The position numbers were made by a program, and so were the translations under genes. This document shows, piece by piece, positions 22,767 through 30,698 of a DNA stretch of 53,224 nt. The notes beneath the pieces were generated by a model, which did not search any database, was not told where the DNA came from, and worked only from the letters and a program-made list of their open reading frames with translations. The DNA comes from an uncultured Blautia sp. (GTDB lineage Bacteria; Bacillota; Clostridia; Lachnospirales; Lachnospiraceae). Numbering within the stretch: position 1 is the stretch's first letter; the number at the start of each line of letters is the position of its first letter. The DNA lies in contig CALBGI010000036.1 of the NCBI GenBank assembly GCA_937893675.1, forward strand, positions 1 to 53,224, given 5' to 3'.

Positions 22767-24233
22767 ATGCAAAATAAATATAAATTATCGGCTTTGCTGA
22801 CAGCGGCTCTGCTGGCGGTCGGTTTCTCTGTCAATGTGCAGGCTTCGGGGACAGGCAGCCTTCTCACAGTGACTGAGGAAGCCCAGGTTGCGCCCATTCC
22901 TGACGGGAACGGCTTTTATCTTTTGAAGAGCGACGGCTTTTACTGCTTGAACGGTGACGGAATGGTGCATAATGCCCCCTGCGTCCATTTTTTTGACGGA
23001 CTTGTCATTGACGGGACGGTTTTTGACGGCTGTTATTATCATGATGAGAGTGGAAAATTCCGCGCGGACAGTCCTCATATCGTACAGCTTGCCAATTTGG
23101 AGGCGAAGATTCCGGATGAGAGCGGAGTCTATTCCCAGGCGGAAGTGTTTGATGGGATTTATATGGCAAACAATCTGGGAAAGCTCACCGCAGCGCCCCA
23201 GGTGCGTTATCTGACCGGACTGGTCCTGGGCAATTTGACGTTTGAGGGCTTTTACTTTTTTGACGGGAACGGACGTCTGGAAACAGAGCCGGGAATACAC
23301 CAGGCGAGCATGGTCTGCAACGGCAAAAGCTTTGACGGATATTATTATTTCGGCGGTGAGAACGGCGCGCTTGTGGGGGAACGGACGGTGACACCGGACG
23401 GCTTTTCCGTGGATGAAGAGGGACGTCTGGAGAATTTGGACGACCTGGGAATGGACAATCTGGAAAGCACGCTTGGCGGCCTTCTGGAAGGCTTTGAGGG
23501 ACAGTGGAGCGTGTACGTCAAGGATCTGAACGAGGACGAAGAGCTGCTGATCAACAACCAGCAGATGTATTCCGCAAGTCTGATCAAGGCGTTTGTCCTG
23601 GCAGCTTCTTATCAGAATTATGAAGCTGTGCTTGGAAACGAGGCGATCCGTCTGAATTCCACAGCGGAGGACCCGGCGGCAGAGCAAAAGCTTGGGGATC
23701 TGTTCTGGAACATGATCACCATCAGCGATAATGAGTCTTTTAATGAGCTGGTCCGCCTGCAGACGGATACGCTGGATTTCAAAAAGGGAGCAGAGGCGAT
23801 CAACGGATATTTGGCAGAACAGGGGTATCAGGACACGACCGTACAGCACACCCTGCTTCCGTCCACTTCGGCTTCCGAGGGTCTGGGCGGGCGAAACATG
23901 ACGTCTGTGAGGGACTGCGGCCGCCTGCTGGAGCAGATTTACCGGGGCGAATGTGTGAGCGAGGAGGCCTCGGCAGCTATGCTGGATCTGCTGCTGAACC
24001 AACAGGTTACCTGGAAGATCCCGGAGGGACTGGACAGCAGCGTGGTTGTGGCGAACAAAACCGGAGAGACAGATACCAGCCAGCACGATATGGCCATTGT
24101 GTACGGAGAGAAAACAGACTACATTCTCTGCGTCATGTCGGAAGGGTGCGAAGAAAATACAGCCATTGACAATGTGCGGGCAATTTCCCGGATGGTATAC
24201 AATTATCTGAATTTATTTGAAAATACAAAATAG
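22767..24233 (+). CDS. Secreted penicillin-binding/class A beta-lactamase-fold serine hydrolase with wall-binding-like repeats
   Basis: 488 residues. Signal peptide 1-26 (ending NVQASG). Residues ~30-220 hold about five Gly/aromatic repeats of the form FDGxYYxxxxGKL (FDGCYYHDESGKF, FEGFYFFDGNGRL, FDGYYYFGGENG), reminiscent of glucan/choline-binding repeats. The C-terminal domain has the beta-lactamase/PBP active-site triad: S271-L-I-K274, S320-D-N322 and K431-T-G433. I do not find a clear omega-loop Glu equivalent to Glu166, so antibiotic hydrolysis is doubtful; a D,D-peptidase or wall-remodelling enzyme is more likely. AAAAGGAG precedes the ATG. It is in single-gene context between the helicase and ridA. 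Confidence 0.82.
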   Translation: MQNKYKLSALLTAALLAVGFSVNVQASGTGSLLTVTEEAQVAPIPDGNGFYLLKSDGFYCLNGDGMVHNAPCVHFFDGLVIDGTVFDGCYYHDESGKFRADSPHIVQLANLEAKIPDESGVYSQAEVFDGIYMANNLGKLTAAPQVRYLTGLVLGNLTFEGFYFFDGNGRLETEPGIHQASMVCNGKSFDGYYYFGGENGALVGERTVTPDGFSVDEEGRLENLDDLGMDNLESTLGGLLEGFEGQWSVYVKDLNEDEELLINNQQMYSASLIKAFVLAASYQNYEAVLGNEAIRLNSTAEDPAAEQKLGDLFWNMITISDNESFNELVRLQTDTLDFKKGAEAINGYLAEQGYQDTTVQHTLLPSTSASEGLGGRNMTSVRDCGRLLEQIYRGECVSEEASAAMLDLLLNQQVTWKIPEGLDSSVVVANKTGETDTSQHDMAIVYGEKTDYILCVMSEGCEENTAIDNVRAISRMVYNYLNLFENTK

Positions 24234-24237
24234 TTGC

Positions 24238-24266
24238 TTGACCCTAATTCATCTTTGGTATAGAAT
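24238..24266 (+). promoter_or_regulatory. ridA promoter
   Basis: TTGACC (24238-24243), 17-bp spacer, TAGAAT (24261-24266). A small hairpin (ACACGGA/TCTGTGT) and a T-run follow at 24285-24315, possibly an early pause or leader terminator. Confidence 0.6.
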
Positions 24267-24350
24267 AGACAATAGAAATGCAAAACACGGAGTGATCTGT
24301 GTCATCTGTTTTTTAATGGAATGTCAAAGGCAAAGAAAGGGGATTTTACA

Positions 24351-24725
24351 ATGAAAGTCGTTCATACAGACAAGGCTCCGGCAGCGATCGGGCCATATTC
24401 CCAGGCAATGATCCTGGGCAATATTCTTTTTACCTCCGGACAGATTCCGGTGGTTCCTGCGACCGGTGAGCTGGCGGGAGATACCATTGAGGCACAGGCA
24501 GAGCAGGTAATGAAGAACCTGGGCGAGGTGCTTGCAGAGGCAGGGACCGGATTTGAGAATGCGGTAAAGACGACCTGCTTTCTGGCAGATATGAGTGATT
24601 TTGCAGTGTTCAATGAGATTTATGCGAAATATTTTGTGAACAAGCCGGCACGCTCCTGTGTGGCAGTAAAAACACTTCCAAAGAACGTGCTCTGTGAAGT
24701 GGAAGTCATTGCGGAAATTAAATAA
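24351..24725 (+). CDS. ridA: RidA family 2-iminobutanoate/2-iminopropanoate deaminase
   Basis: 124-residue YjgF/YER057c/UK114 protein that hydrolyses reactive enamine/imine intermediates released by PLP enzymes. Diagnostic stretches: APAAIGPYSQAMILGNILFTSGQIP, AEQVMKNLGEVLAEAG, and the C-terminal KPARSCVAVKTLPKNVLCEVEVIA containing the conserved Arg and Glu of the active-site clefts. The ATG at 24351 has AAAGGGG upstream; an in-frame ATG at 24321 lacks a good site and would add ten residues. It has its own promoter and a strong terminator, so it is monocistronic. Confidence 0.95.
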   Translation: MKVVHTDKAPAAIGPYSQAMILGNILFTSGQIPVVPATGELAGDTIEAQAEQVMKNLGEVLAEAGTGFENAVKTTCFLADMSDFAVFNEIYAKYFVNKPARSCVAVKTLPKNVLCEVEVIAEIK

Positions 24726-24731
24726 GATCAG

Positions 24732-24765
24732 ACAATCCTCTCTGTCAGCGGCAGGGAGGATTGTT
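24732..24765 (+). terminator. ridA terminator
   Basis: ACAATCCTC/GAGGATTGT stem extended by CTG/CAG, followed by TTTT. Confidence 0.85.
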
Positions 24766-24777
24766 TTCGTTCCCGCA

Positions 24778-24806
24778 TTGCTTTTTTGACAGAAATCATG
24801 TATAAT
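24778..24806 (+). promoter_or_regulatory. Promoter of the egsA-to-HAD hydrolase operon
   Basis: TTGCTT (24778-24783), 17-bp spacer, TATAAT (24801-24806). An internal TTGACA is only 9 bp from the -10 and is not the -35. Confidence 0.6.
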
Positions 24807-24874
24807 AGCAATCTGTAATATTGCATAGAAACGGCAGCAAAAATGCCGGAAGAAAAACAGGAGGAGATAAATAG

Positions 24875-26146
24875 ATGCGAGTCGATGCGGACGATTTTGC
24901 CCGACCTTGCGGCTGTGGGAAGGAACATCACATAGATGTAAAGGAAATTCTGATCGAAGAGGGCGCTATTGACAAACTTGAGGAAGAGATGTCAGAGGGA
25001 TTCCTGAAAGAATATATTTCCCCGCTTCTCATCTGCGACACCAATACATACCGTGTGGCGGAGGAGATCATGGAGGGAATCTATGACAGGTGCCAGGAGC
25101 TTGTGCTGGATGCAGAGGATCTTCATGCAGACGAGTACGCAGTGGAGATCGTGGAGAACAACATGGAGGATGACATTGATCTGATCCTTGCAGTGGGTGC
25201 GGGGACCATTCATGACATCAGCCGTTATATTGCATGCAAGTACAAAATTCCTTTTATATCAGTGCCGACTGCAGCCAGTGTGGATGGATTTGTGTCTACG
25301 GTTGCCAGCATGACCTTGAAGGGCCTGAAGCAGACTGTGCCTGCGGCAGCGCCGCTCTGTGTTTATGCGGACACCAGGATTTTTGCCAAAGCTCCGAGGC
25401 GGCTGAATGCTTCCGGCGTTTCGGATCTGCTTGGAAAATACATTTGTCTGGCGGACTGGAAGATTGCAAGCATGCTCACGGGAGAGTATTACTGTGAGTC
25501 CGTGGCAGACATGGAGAAAAAGGCCTTAAAGACCGTGAAGGGATGTCTGCGGGACATCGGCGAGGGCGATGAGGAAGCCTGCGAAAAGCTGATGTACGCG
25601 TTGATCCTTTCCGGGCTTGCCATGCAGATGGTGGGCAATTCAAGGCCTGCCTCAGGAGCGGAGCATCACCTTTCCCACCTCTGGGAAATGGAGGTTGTGT
25701 GCGGGCATCTGGATGTGCTGCACGGGGAAAAGGTTTCTGTGGGGATGATGCTGGTTCTGAAAAAATACAAAGAAATAGAAGAAAAGATCCGAAAAGGTCA
25801 GTGTCATGTAAAGGAGTTCGCAGACACGGACGAGGAGCTTCTGGAGGAGACCTTCGGAAAGAAGGGCCTTCTGGAAGGGATTTTGATGGAGAATCATCCG
25901 GAGCTCCTGGATGAGCTGGATCCCCAGCGTCTGGAGGAATGTCTGGAGGACATCGGGGAGATCCTCGCGGAACTTCCGGATGTGGATGAAATGGAAGAAA
26001 TGCTTCAGAAAGCAGGCTGTAGAAGCAGCGTACAGGATATCGGGCTGACAGAGGAGAGCATTCCGGTAAGCCTGCGCCTTGCGCCCTATGTGCGCAGACG
26101 TCTTACGCTTCTTCGCATCTGCCGCATGCTGGAGCTGGAAGCATAG
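24875..26146 (+). CDS. egsA: sn-glycerol-1-phosphate dehydrogenase (AraM/EgsA family)
   Basis: 423 residues. It reduces dihydroxyacetone phosphate to sn-glycerol-1-phosphate with NAD(P)H, the stereochemistry otherwise typical of archaeal lipids. The family's N-terminal GCGKEHHIDVKEILIEEGAI is followed by nucleotide-binding AVGAGTIHDISRYIA, PFISVPTAASVDGFVS and metal-ligand segments GVSDLLGKY, SGAEHHLSHLWEM and LHGEKVSVGM. The C-terminal extension (about residues 300-423) is longer than in many homologues and rich in acidic residues. CAGGAGG precedes the ATG. It is first in the operon and ends 21 bp before ispF, which suggests a link to isoprenoid-based lipids, as with AraM/PcrB products in Bacillus; that link is inferred. 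Confidence 0.9.
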   Translation: MRVDADDFARPCGCGKEHHIDVKEILIEEGAIDKLEEEMSEGFLKEYISPLLICDTNTYRVAEEIMEGIYDRCQELVLDAEDLHADEYAVEIVENNMEDDIDLILAVGAGTIHDISRYIACKYKIPFISVPTAASVDGFVSTVASMTLKGLKQTVPAAAPLCVYADTRIFAKAPRRLNASGVSDLLGKYICLADWKIASMLTGEYYCESVADMEKKALKTVKGCLRDIGEGDEEACEKLMYALILSGLAMQMVGNSRPASGAEHHLSHLWEMEVVCGHLDVLHGEKVSVGMMLVLKKYKEIEEKIRKGQCHVKEFADTDEELLEETFGKKGLLEGILMENHPELLDELDPQRLEECLEDIGEILAELPDVDEMEEMLQKAGCRSSVQDIGLTEESIPVSLRLAPYVRRRLTLLRICRMLELEA

Positions 26147-26167
26147 GATAGAGAGGAAGACGGTCAG

Positions 26168-26659
26168 ATGATGCGGGTAGGAATGGGATATGATGTACAC
26201 AAACTGACAGAGGGGCGGGACTTGATTCTGGGAGGCGTGAAGATTCCCTGGGAAAAAGGGCTTTTGGGTCACTCGGATGCGGATGTTTTGGTGCATGCGG
26301 TTATGGATGCCCTTTTGGGAGCTGCGGCTTTGGGGGACATCGGGCAGCATTTTCCGGACACGGACCCCGCATACAAAGGAATATCAAGTCTGAAGCTCCT
26401 GGAGCATGTGACAGCGCTTCTTGCAAAGGAAGGCTATGGGATTACCAATATTGATGCAACGATCATTGCACAGAAGCCGAAAATGGCCCCGCATATTCAG
26501 GAAATGCGCGCAAACATGGCACAGTCCATGGGCATCGAGGCGCATCAGCTGAACATCAAGGCGACTACAGAAGAAGGGCTGGGCTTTACCGGAAGGGGAG
26601 AAGGAATCGCTTCTCAGGCAGTCTGCCTGCTTCACAAGACGACAGGAACAAAGGAGTGA
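26168..26659 (+). CDS. ispF: 2-C-methyl-D-erythritol 2,4-cyclodiphosphate synthase
   Basis: 163-residue enzyme of the MEP isoprenoid pathway. Signature MGYDVHKLTEGRDLILGGVKIP holds the zinc ligands Asp and His; LLGHSDADVLVHAVMDALLGAAALGDIGQHFPDTD holds the third His and substrate loops; the C-terminal TTEEGLGFTGRGEGIASQAV is conserved. Tandem ATGs at 26168/26171 leave the first residue uncertain; GAGG lies upstream. The stop codon falls just inside the ribosome binding site region of cysS, indicating tight coupling. Confidence 0.96.
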   Translation: MMRVGMGYDVHKLTEGRDLILGGVKIPWEKGLLGHSDADVLVHAVMDALLGAAALGDIGQHFPDTDPAYKGISSLKLLEHVTALLAKEGYGITNIDATIIAQKPKMAPHIQEMRANMAQSMGIEAHQLNIKATTEEGLGFTGRGEGIASQAVCLLHKTTGTKE

Positions 26660-26664
26660 TGGGT

Positions 26665-28074
26665 ATGAAAATTTTTAATACATTGAGCAGAAGAAAAGAA
26701 GAATTTATACCTCTGGAGGAAGGAAAAGTAAAAATGTACGTATGCGGTCCCACCGTATACAATCTGATCCACATTGGAAATGCGCGCCCCATGATTGTTT
26801 TTGATACCGTGCGTCGCTATATGGAATACAAGGGCTATGAGGTGAATTTTGTCTCAAACTTTACTGACGTGGATGACAAGATCATCAAAAAGGCAATCGA
26901 GGAAGGGGTAAGCGCCGACGAAATTTCCCAGCGCTACATCAAGGAGTGCAAACAGGATATGGCTGCCATGAACGTGAGCCCGGCTACGACACATCCTCAG
27001 GCAACACAGGAAATTGACGGTATGATTGAAATGATCCAGAGTCTTATTGACAAAGGCTTTGCCTATGTGGTGTCCGATGGAACGGTTTACTTCCGTGTAA
27101 AAAAATTCAAAGAATACGGAAAACTTTCCCATAAAAATCTGGATGATCTCCAGTCAGGTTTTCGTGCTCTCAAGGTAACGGGCGAGGAACAGAAAGAGGA
27201 TGCACTGGACTTTGTGCTCTGGAAGCCGAAAAAAGAGGGAGAGCCCTCCTGGCCTTCTCCCTGGTGCGACGGACGTCCGGGATGGCATATTGAGTGCTCC
27301 GTTATGGCAAAGAAATATCTGGGTGAGGAAATCGACATTCACGCAGGCGGCGAGGATTTAATCTTCCCCCACCATGAGAACGAGATTGCCCAGAGCGAGT
27401 GCTGCAACGGCAAAATCTTTGCAAGATACTGGATGCACAACGGATTTTTGAATATTGACAACCGCAAGATGTCGAAATCTCTTGGTAATTTCCGTACCGT
27501 GCGCCAGATCAGCGAGCAGTATGACCTGCAGGTGCTTCGCTTCTTTATGCTTAGTGCACATTACAGAAGTCCACTGAATTTCAGTGCAGATTTGATGGAG
27601 GCTTCCAAGAACGCTCTGGAGCGTATTTTAGAGGGTGCAAGCCGTTTGAAAGACCGCATGGAGGCAGCAGGCACAGAGGCAGCAACGGAGGAAGAGAAGA
27701 CTCTTCTTGCACAGGCACAGGGCTTTGTGACAAAATTCGAAGAGGCCATGGATGATGATTTCAACACAGCAGACGCAGTGTCAGCAGTGTTTGAGCTGGT
27801 GAAATTTGCGAATACCCACGTAAATGAGAACAGCTCCAAAGAACTGGCAGCTTCCCTTTTGGAAACGCTGAAGAAACTCTGCGACGTTCTTGGGCTGATT
27901 GTGGATAAAAAAGAAGAGATTCTGGATGCGGACATTGAAGCACTGATTGCAGAACGCCAGGAGGCAAGAAAAGCCAAGAATTTTGCAAGAGCGGACGAAA
28001 TCCGTGATGAGCTTCTGCAAAAAGGAATTGAACTGAAGGATACCCGCGAAGGTGTAAAATGGAAACGAGTTTAA
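26665..28074 (+). CDS. cysS: Cysteinyl-tRNA synthetase
   Basis: 469-residue class I synthetase. It shows MYVCGPTVYNLIHIGNARP (first zinc Cys and HIGN/HIGH motif), FVSNFTDVDDKIIKKA, GWHIECSVMA and HHENEIAQSE (other zinc ligands), and the KMSKS loop in NRKMSKSLGNF. The anticodon-binding C-terminus ends RADEIRDELLQKGIELKDT. The ATG at 26665 is chosen: AAAGGAG lies 8 bp before it, whereas the upstream in-frame GTG/ATG overlap that site. Its last 16 bp overlap mrnC. No T-box leader is present because the gene is internal to an operon. Confidence 0.97.
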   Translation: MKIFNTLSRRKEEFIPLEEGKVKMYVCGPTVYNLIHIGNARPMIVFDTVRRYMEYKGYEVNFVSNFTDVDDKIIKKAIEEGVSADEISQRYIKECKQDMAAMNVSPATTHPQATQEIDGMIEMIQSLIDKGFAYVVSDGTVYFRVKKFKEYGKLSHKNLDDLQSGFRALKVTGEEQKEDALDFVLWKPKKEGEPSWPSPWCDGRPGWHIECSVMAKKYLGEEIDIHAGGEDLIFPHHENEIAQSECCNGKIFARYWMHNGFLNIDNRKMSKSLGNFRTVRQISEQYDLQVLRFFMLSAHYRSPLNFSADLMEASKNALERILEGASRLKDRMEAAGTEAATEEEKTLLAQAQGFVTKFEEAMDDDFNTADAVSAVFELVKFANTHVNENSSKELAASLLETLKKLCDVLGLIVDKKEEILDADIEALIAERQEARKAKNFARADEIRDELLQKGIELKDTREGVKWKRV

Positions 28075-28484
28075 ATTGTCTAAAGGAATTATTTCATCTG
28101 GAGGATAGGGATCTGCGTTCCTATTCTCCTTTGACGCTTGCCTACATCGGGGATGGCGTATATGAGCTGATCGTCAGAACAATCCTGGTGAAGCGGGGAA
28201 ACCGCCCGGTCAATCAGCTCCACAGGCAGGCGAGCAGCCTTGTGAAGGCAGCTGCGCAGTCCGCGATGATGGAGACACTGGAGCCTCTTTTGACGGAGGA
28301 AGAAAAAAGTGTGTACAGAAGAGGCCGGAACGCCCATTCCCCCACAATGGCAAAGCATGCCACCATGGCGGACTACCGCAGAGCCACAGGGTTTGAGGCG
28401 CTTTTGGGATACTTATATTTGAAAGAGGATTTTGCGCGGCTTGTAGAGCTCGTCCGCGCAGGAATCGGAGAGGAAGATCTATGA
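28059..28484 (+). CDS. mrnC: Mini-ribonuclease III
   Basis: 141-residue RNase III catalytic domain without a double-stranded RNA-binding domain. It matures the ends of 23S rRNA in Firmicutes. Visible: SPLTLAYIGDGVYELIVR (catalytic Asp region), RRGRNAHSPTMAKHATMADYRRATGFEALLGYLYL (second Asp/Glu region). The start overlaps cysS by 16 bp and the end overlaps rlmB by 4 bp (ATGA), so translation is coupled along the operon. Confidence 0.95.
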   Translation: METSLNCLKELFHLEDRDLRSYSPLTLAYIGDGVYELIVRTILVKRGNRPVNQLHRQASSLVKAAAQSAMMETLEPLLTEEEKSVYRRGRNAHSPTMAKHATMADYRRATGFEALLGYLYLKEDFARLVELVRAGIGEEDL

Positions 28485-29212
28485 GCGAACAGATAGAAGG
28501 ACGCAATGCGGTGCTGGAAGCATTTCGCTCCGGCAAAGAGGTGGACAAGCTGTTTTTGCTGGACGGATGCCAGGACGGCCCGGTGCGGACCATAGCCAGG
28601 GAGGCTAGAAAGCACGACACCATCATCAATTATGTGCCGAAGGAACGTCTGGATCAGTTAAGCGAAACGGGCGCGCACCAGGGGGTCATCGCCCAAGTGG
28701 CGGCCTATGAATATGCCACAGTGGAGGATATCCTGGCAAAGGCAGAGGAAAAAGGCGAGCCGCCGTTTCTGTTTTTGCTGGATAATATAGAGGACCCGCA
28801 CAATCTGGGCGCCATCATCCGGACGGCCAATCTGGCCGGAGCCCACGGAGTGATCATCCCCAAGCGTCGGGCAGTCGGGCTTACCGCTACCGTTGCCAAA
28901 ACCTCAGCGGGAGCGCTCAACTATACTCCGGTAGCGAAGGTTACGAACATGGCAAAGACGATCGAAGAACTGAAAGAAAAAGGAATCTGGTTTGTCTGTG
29001 CAGATATGGGCGGAGAGCTGATGTACCGCATGAATCTTACAGGCCCCATCGGCCTTGTCATCGGCAATGAAGGAGAGGGCGTGAGCCGTCTTGTGCGGGA
29101 AAAATGCGATTTTGTGGCATCCATTCCCATGAAGGGAGATATTGATTCTCTCAACGCATCTGTGGCAGCCGGCGTGCTGGCCTACGAAATTGTCCGTCAG
29201 AGACTTGGCTAG
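28481..29212 (+). CDS. rlmB: 23S rRNA (guanosine-2'-O)-methyltransferase RlmB
   Basis: 243-residue SPOUT (TrmH family) enzyme. The N-terminal substrate-binding domain begins QIEGRNAVLEAFRSG. The knot domain shows LLDNIEDPHNLGAIIRTANLAGAHGVIIPKRRA, TSAGALNYTPVAKV, IGLVIGNEGEGVSRLVREKCD and IPMKGDIDSLNASVAAGVLAYE, the three TrmH motifs with the catalytic Arg/Asn. It sits in the usual cysS-mrnC-rlmB-sigH order of Clostridia. The start overlaps the mrnC stop. Confidence 0.95.
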   Translation: MSEQIEGRNAVLEAFRSGKEVDKLFLLDGCQDGPVRTIAREARKHDTIINYVPKERLDQLSETGAHQGVIAQVAAYEYATVEDILAKAEEKGEPPFLFLLDNIEDPHNLGAIIRTANLAGAHGVIIPKRRAVGLTATVAKTSAGALNYTPVAKVTNMAKTIEELKEKGIWFVCADMGGELMYRMNLTGPIGLVIGNEGEGVSRLVREKCDFVASIPMKGDIDSLNASVAAGVLAYEIVRQRLG

Positions 29213-29249
29213 AGAGGAAATGGCAAGGCTTAAGGAGCCGGGAGGCAGT

Positions 29250-29855
29250 ATGTGTCAGTATGACAAAGTAAGCGACGAGGAACTCATCACCCGCCTTCGG
29301 GAGGGGGAGAGCGGTATTTCGGATTATCTCATGGAAAAATATAAAGGCATGGTGCGCCAGAAGGCCCGCGCCATGTTTCTTATCGGCGGAGATACGGACG
29401 ATTTGATCCAGGAGGGCATGATCGGGCTTTTTAAGGCGGTTCAGGATTTTAAGCCGCAGAGGGAAGCCTCCTTCCAGACCTTTGCGCGCCTGTGTGTGGA
29501 CAGGCAGATTTATAATGCCATCCAGACCTCCCGCCGGCAGAAGCACCAGCCGCTGAACTCCTATGTATCGCTCAGCACAGAGGAAGCGAGGGAGCATGAG
29601 GAAGAGCTTCTGACGGAAAATCCGGAGTCCATTGTCATTGACAAAGAAAATACAAGAGTGTTAAAAGAGCGCATCCGCCGGCAGCTAAGCGCCATGGAAA
29701 ACCAGGTGCTGGACTGTTATCTGGAGGGGGATGGCTATGTGAGGATCGCAGAGCTTCTGGGAAAATCACCCAAGGCCATTGACAATGCCCTGCAGCGCAT
29801 CCGCACAAAGATCCGGGCGGAGATCGAAGGACAGTACAGGGAGGATGAAAAATGA
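29250..29855 (+). CDS. sigH: RNA polymerase sporulation sigma factor SigH
   Basis: 201-residue sigma-70 family member. Region 2 reads YKGMVRQKARAMFLIGGDTDDLIQEGMIGLFKAVQDF, then TFARLCVDRQIYNAIQTSRRQKHQPLNSYVSL; region 4 contains VLDCYLEGDGYVRIAELLGKSPKAIDNALQRIRTKI. Length and position after rlmB match sigH of Clostridia, which starts sporulation and competence-type transcription. The ATG at 29250 has GGGAGG 4 bp and AAGGAG 12 bp upstream; an ATG at 29220 is possible and would add ten residues. It overlaps the next gene by 4 bp. Confidence 0.93.
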   Translation: MCQYDKVSDEELITRLREGESGISDYLMEKYKGMVRQKARAMFLIGGDTDDLIQEGMIGLFKAVQDFKPQREASFQTFARLCVDRQIYNAIQTSRRQKHQPLNSYVSLSTEEAREHEEELLTENPESIVIDKENTRVLKERIRRQLSAMENQVLDCYLEGDGYVRIAELLGKSPKAIDNALQRIRTKIRAEIEGQYREDEK

Positions 29856-30574
29856 GTATCCGGCATATTCTGTTTGACCTGGATGGGACATTGCTTCCCA
29901 TGAACCAGGATGCATTTGTAAAATTTTATATGCCCATGCTGGCTAAGACTTATCTTTCCCAGGGCATTGCGATCGATCCGCAGGCGTTTGTCGGCGCGGT
30001 GTGGCAAGGCTATGAAGCCATGGTAAAAAACGACGGAAGCCGCACCAACAGGGAAGCGTTCTGGCACTATCTGTCACCGCTCATTCCGGTAGGACAGAAA
30101 GAGGCAGAAAGCCTTGCGGAGGAGTTTTACAGAGGACCTTTCAACGAAGTCATAGCGGCAACCACCCCCACGCCTCTGGCGAATGAGGCGGTAAAGGCGG
30201 CAAAAGAAAAGGGAATTAGAGTGTATTTGGCCACGAATCCCGTGTTTCCCCGGTGCGCAACGCTGAACCGTATCCGTTGGGCGGGACTTGACGCTGGGGA
30301 TTTTGAGATTATCACCACTTACGAGGATAACTGCTATTGTAAGCCAAGTCTTGCCTATTTTCAGAGCATTTTGGACAGATTCGGGCTTTTGCCGCAAGAG
30401 TGCCTGATGGTTGGCAATGATGTGAAGGAGGATTTGGCTATCCGCAAACTTGGGGTGAAGACATTTCTGGTGACGGATACCATGGAGAATAAGAAAGGAC
30501 TTCCTATTGAGTCGGAATATATGGGAAGCATGGAAGAGCTGGTGGCTTTTGTGAAAGAGCGGAAGGCAGTATAA
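29852..30574 (+). CDS. HAD-superfamily hydrolase
   Basis: 240-residue cytoplasmic phosphatase-like protein. Motif I FDLDGTLLPMN carries the nucleophile and acid Asp; motif II is VYLATNP; motif III includes the Lys near YCKPSLAYF; motif IV is MVGNDVKEDLAIRKLG. The helical cap between motifs I and II marks subfamily I, close to phosphoglycolate phosphatase-like enzymes. The substrate is unknown. The start overlaps the sigH stop (ATGA), and a strong terminator follows, so it is the last gene of the operon. Confidence 0.9.
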   Translation: MSIRHILFDLDGTLLPMNQDAFVKFYMPMLAKTYLSQGIAIDPQAFVGAVWQGYEAMVKNDGSRTNREAFWHYLSPLIPVGQKEAESLAEEFYRGPFNEVIAATTPTPLANEAVKAAKEKGIRVYLATNPVFPRCATLNRIRWAGLDAGDFEIITTYEDNCYCKPSLAYFQSILDRFGLLPQECLMVGNDVKEDLAIRKLGVKTFLVTDTMENKKGLPIESEYMGSMEELVAFVKERKAV

Positions 30575-30591
30575 GTGAATATGAGGAAAAA

Positions 30592-30634
30592 GCCGGGCAG
30601 GAGAAAGGATTTCTCTGTGCCCGGCACATTTTTT
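30592..30634 (+). terminator. Terminator of the egsA-to-HAD operon
   Basis: GCCGGGCA/TGCCCGGC stem with an inner GAGAAA/TTTCTC helix (30592-30625), then a T-run at 30629-30634. Confidence 0.92.
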
Positions 30635-30641
30635 GTTCCAG

Positions 30642-30674
30642 CTTCATGAAAATCACAAAAAAGGATGCTATGAT
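30642..30674 (+). promoter_or_regulatory. Regulated promoter of the two-component operon
   Basis: Motif CTTCA-N5-ATCACAAAAA (30642-30661) followed by a -10 TATGAT (30669-30674); no -35 hexamer. ATCACA starts 17 bp before the -10, exactly as at 32906-32938. A likely site for the response regulator. Confidence 0.55.
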
Positions 30675-30698
30675 AGAGAAAAACTCCCGGAGGCACGT

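Noticed and set aside
22767..24233. Antibiotic-resistance beta-lactamase call
   Set aside because: The SxxK/SDN/KTG motifs are shared with D,D-peptidases, and the omega-loop Glu needed for hydrolysis is not evident; resistance is not supported.
24285..24315. Hairpin with T-run in the ridA leader as a riboswitch
   Set aside because: The stem is only 7 bp with a wobble pair, and there is no larger conserved fold; at most a pause site.
26147..26664. Possible T-box before cysS
   Set aside because: The gene is internal to an operon, and I see no T-box sequence or long leader.
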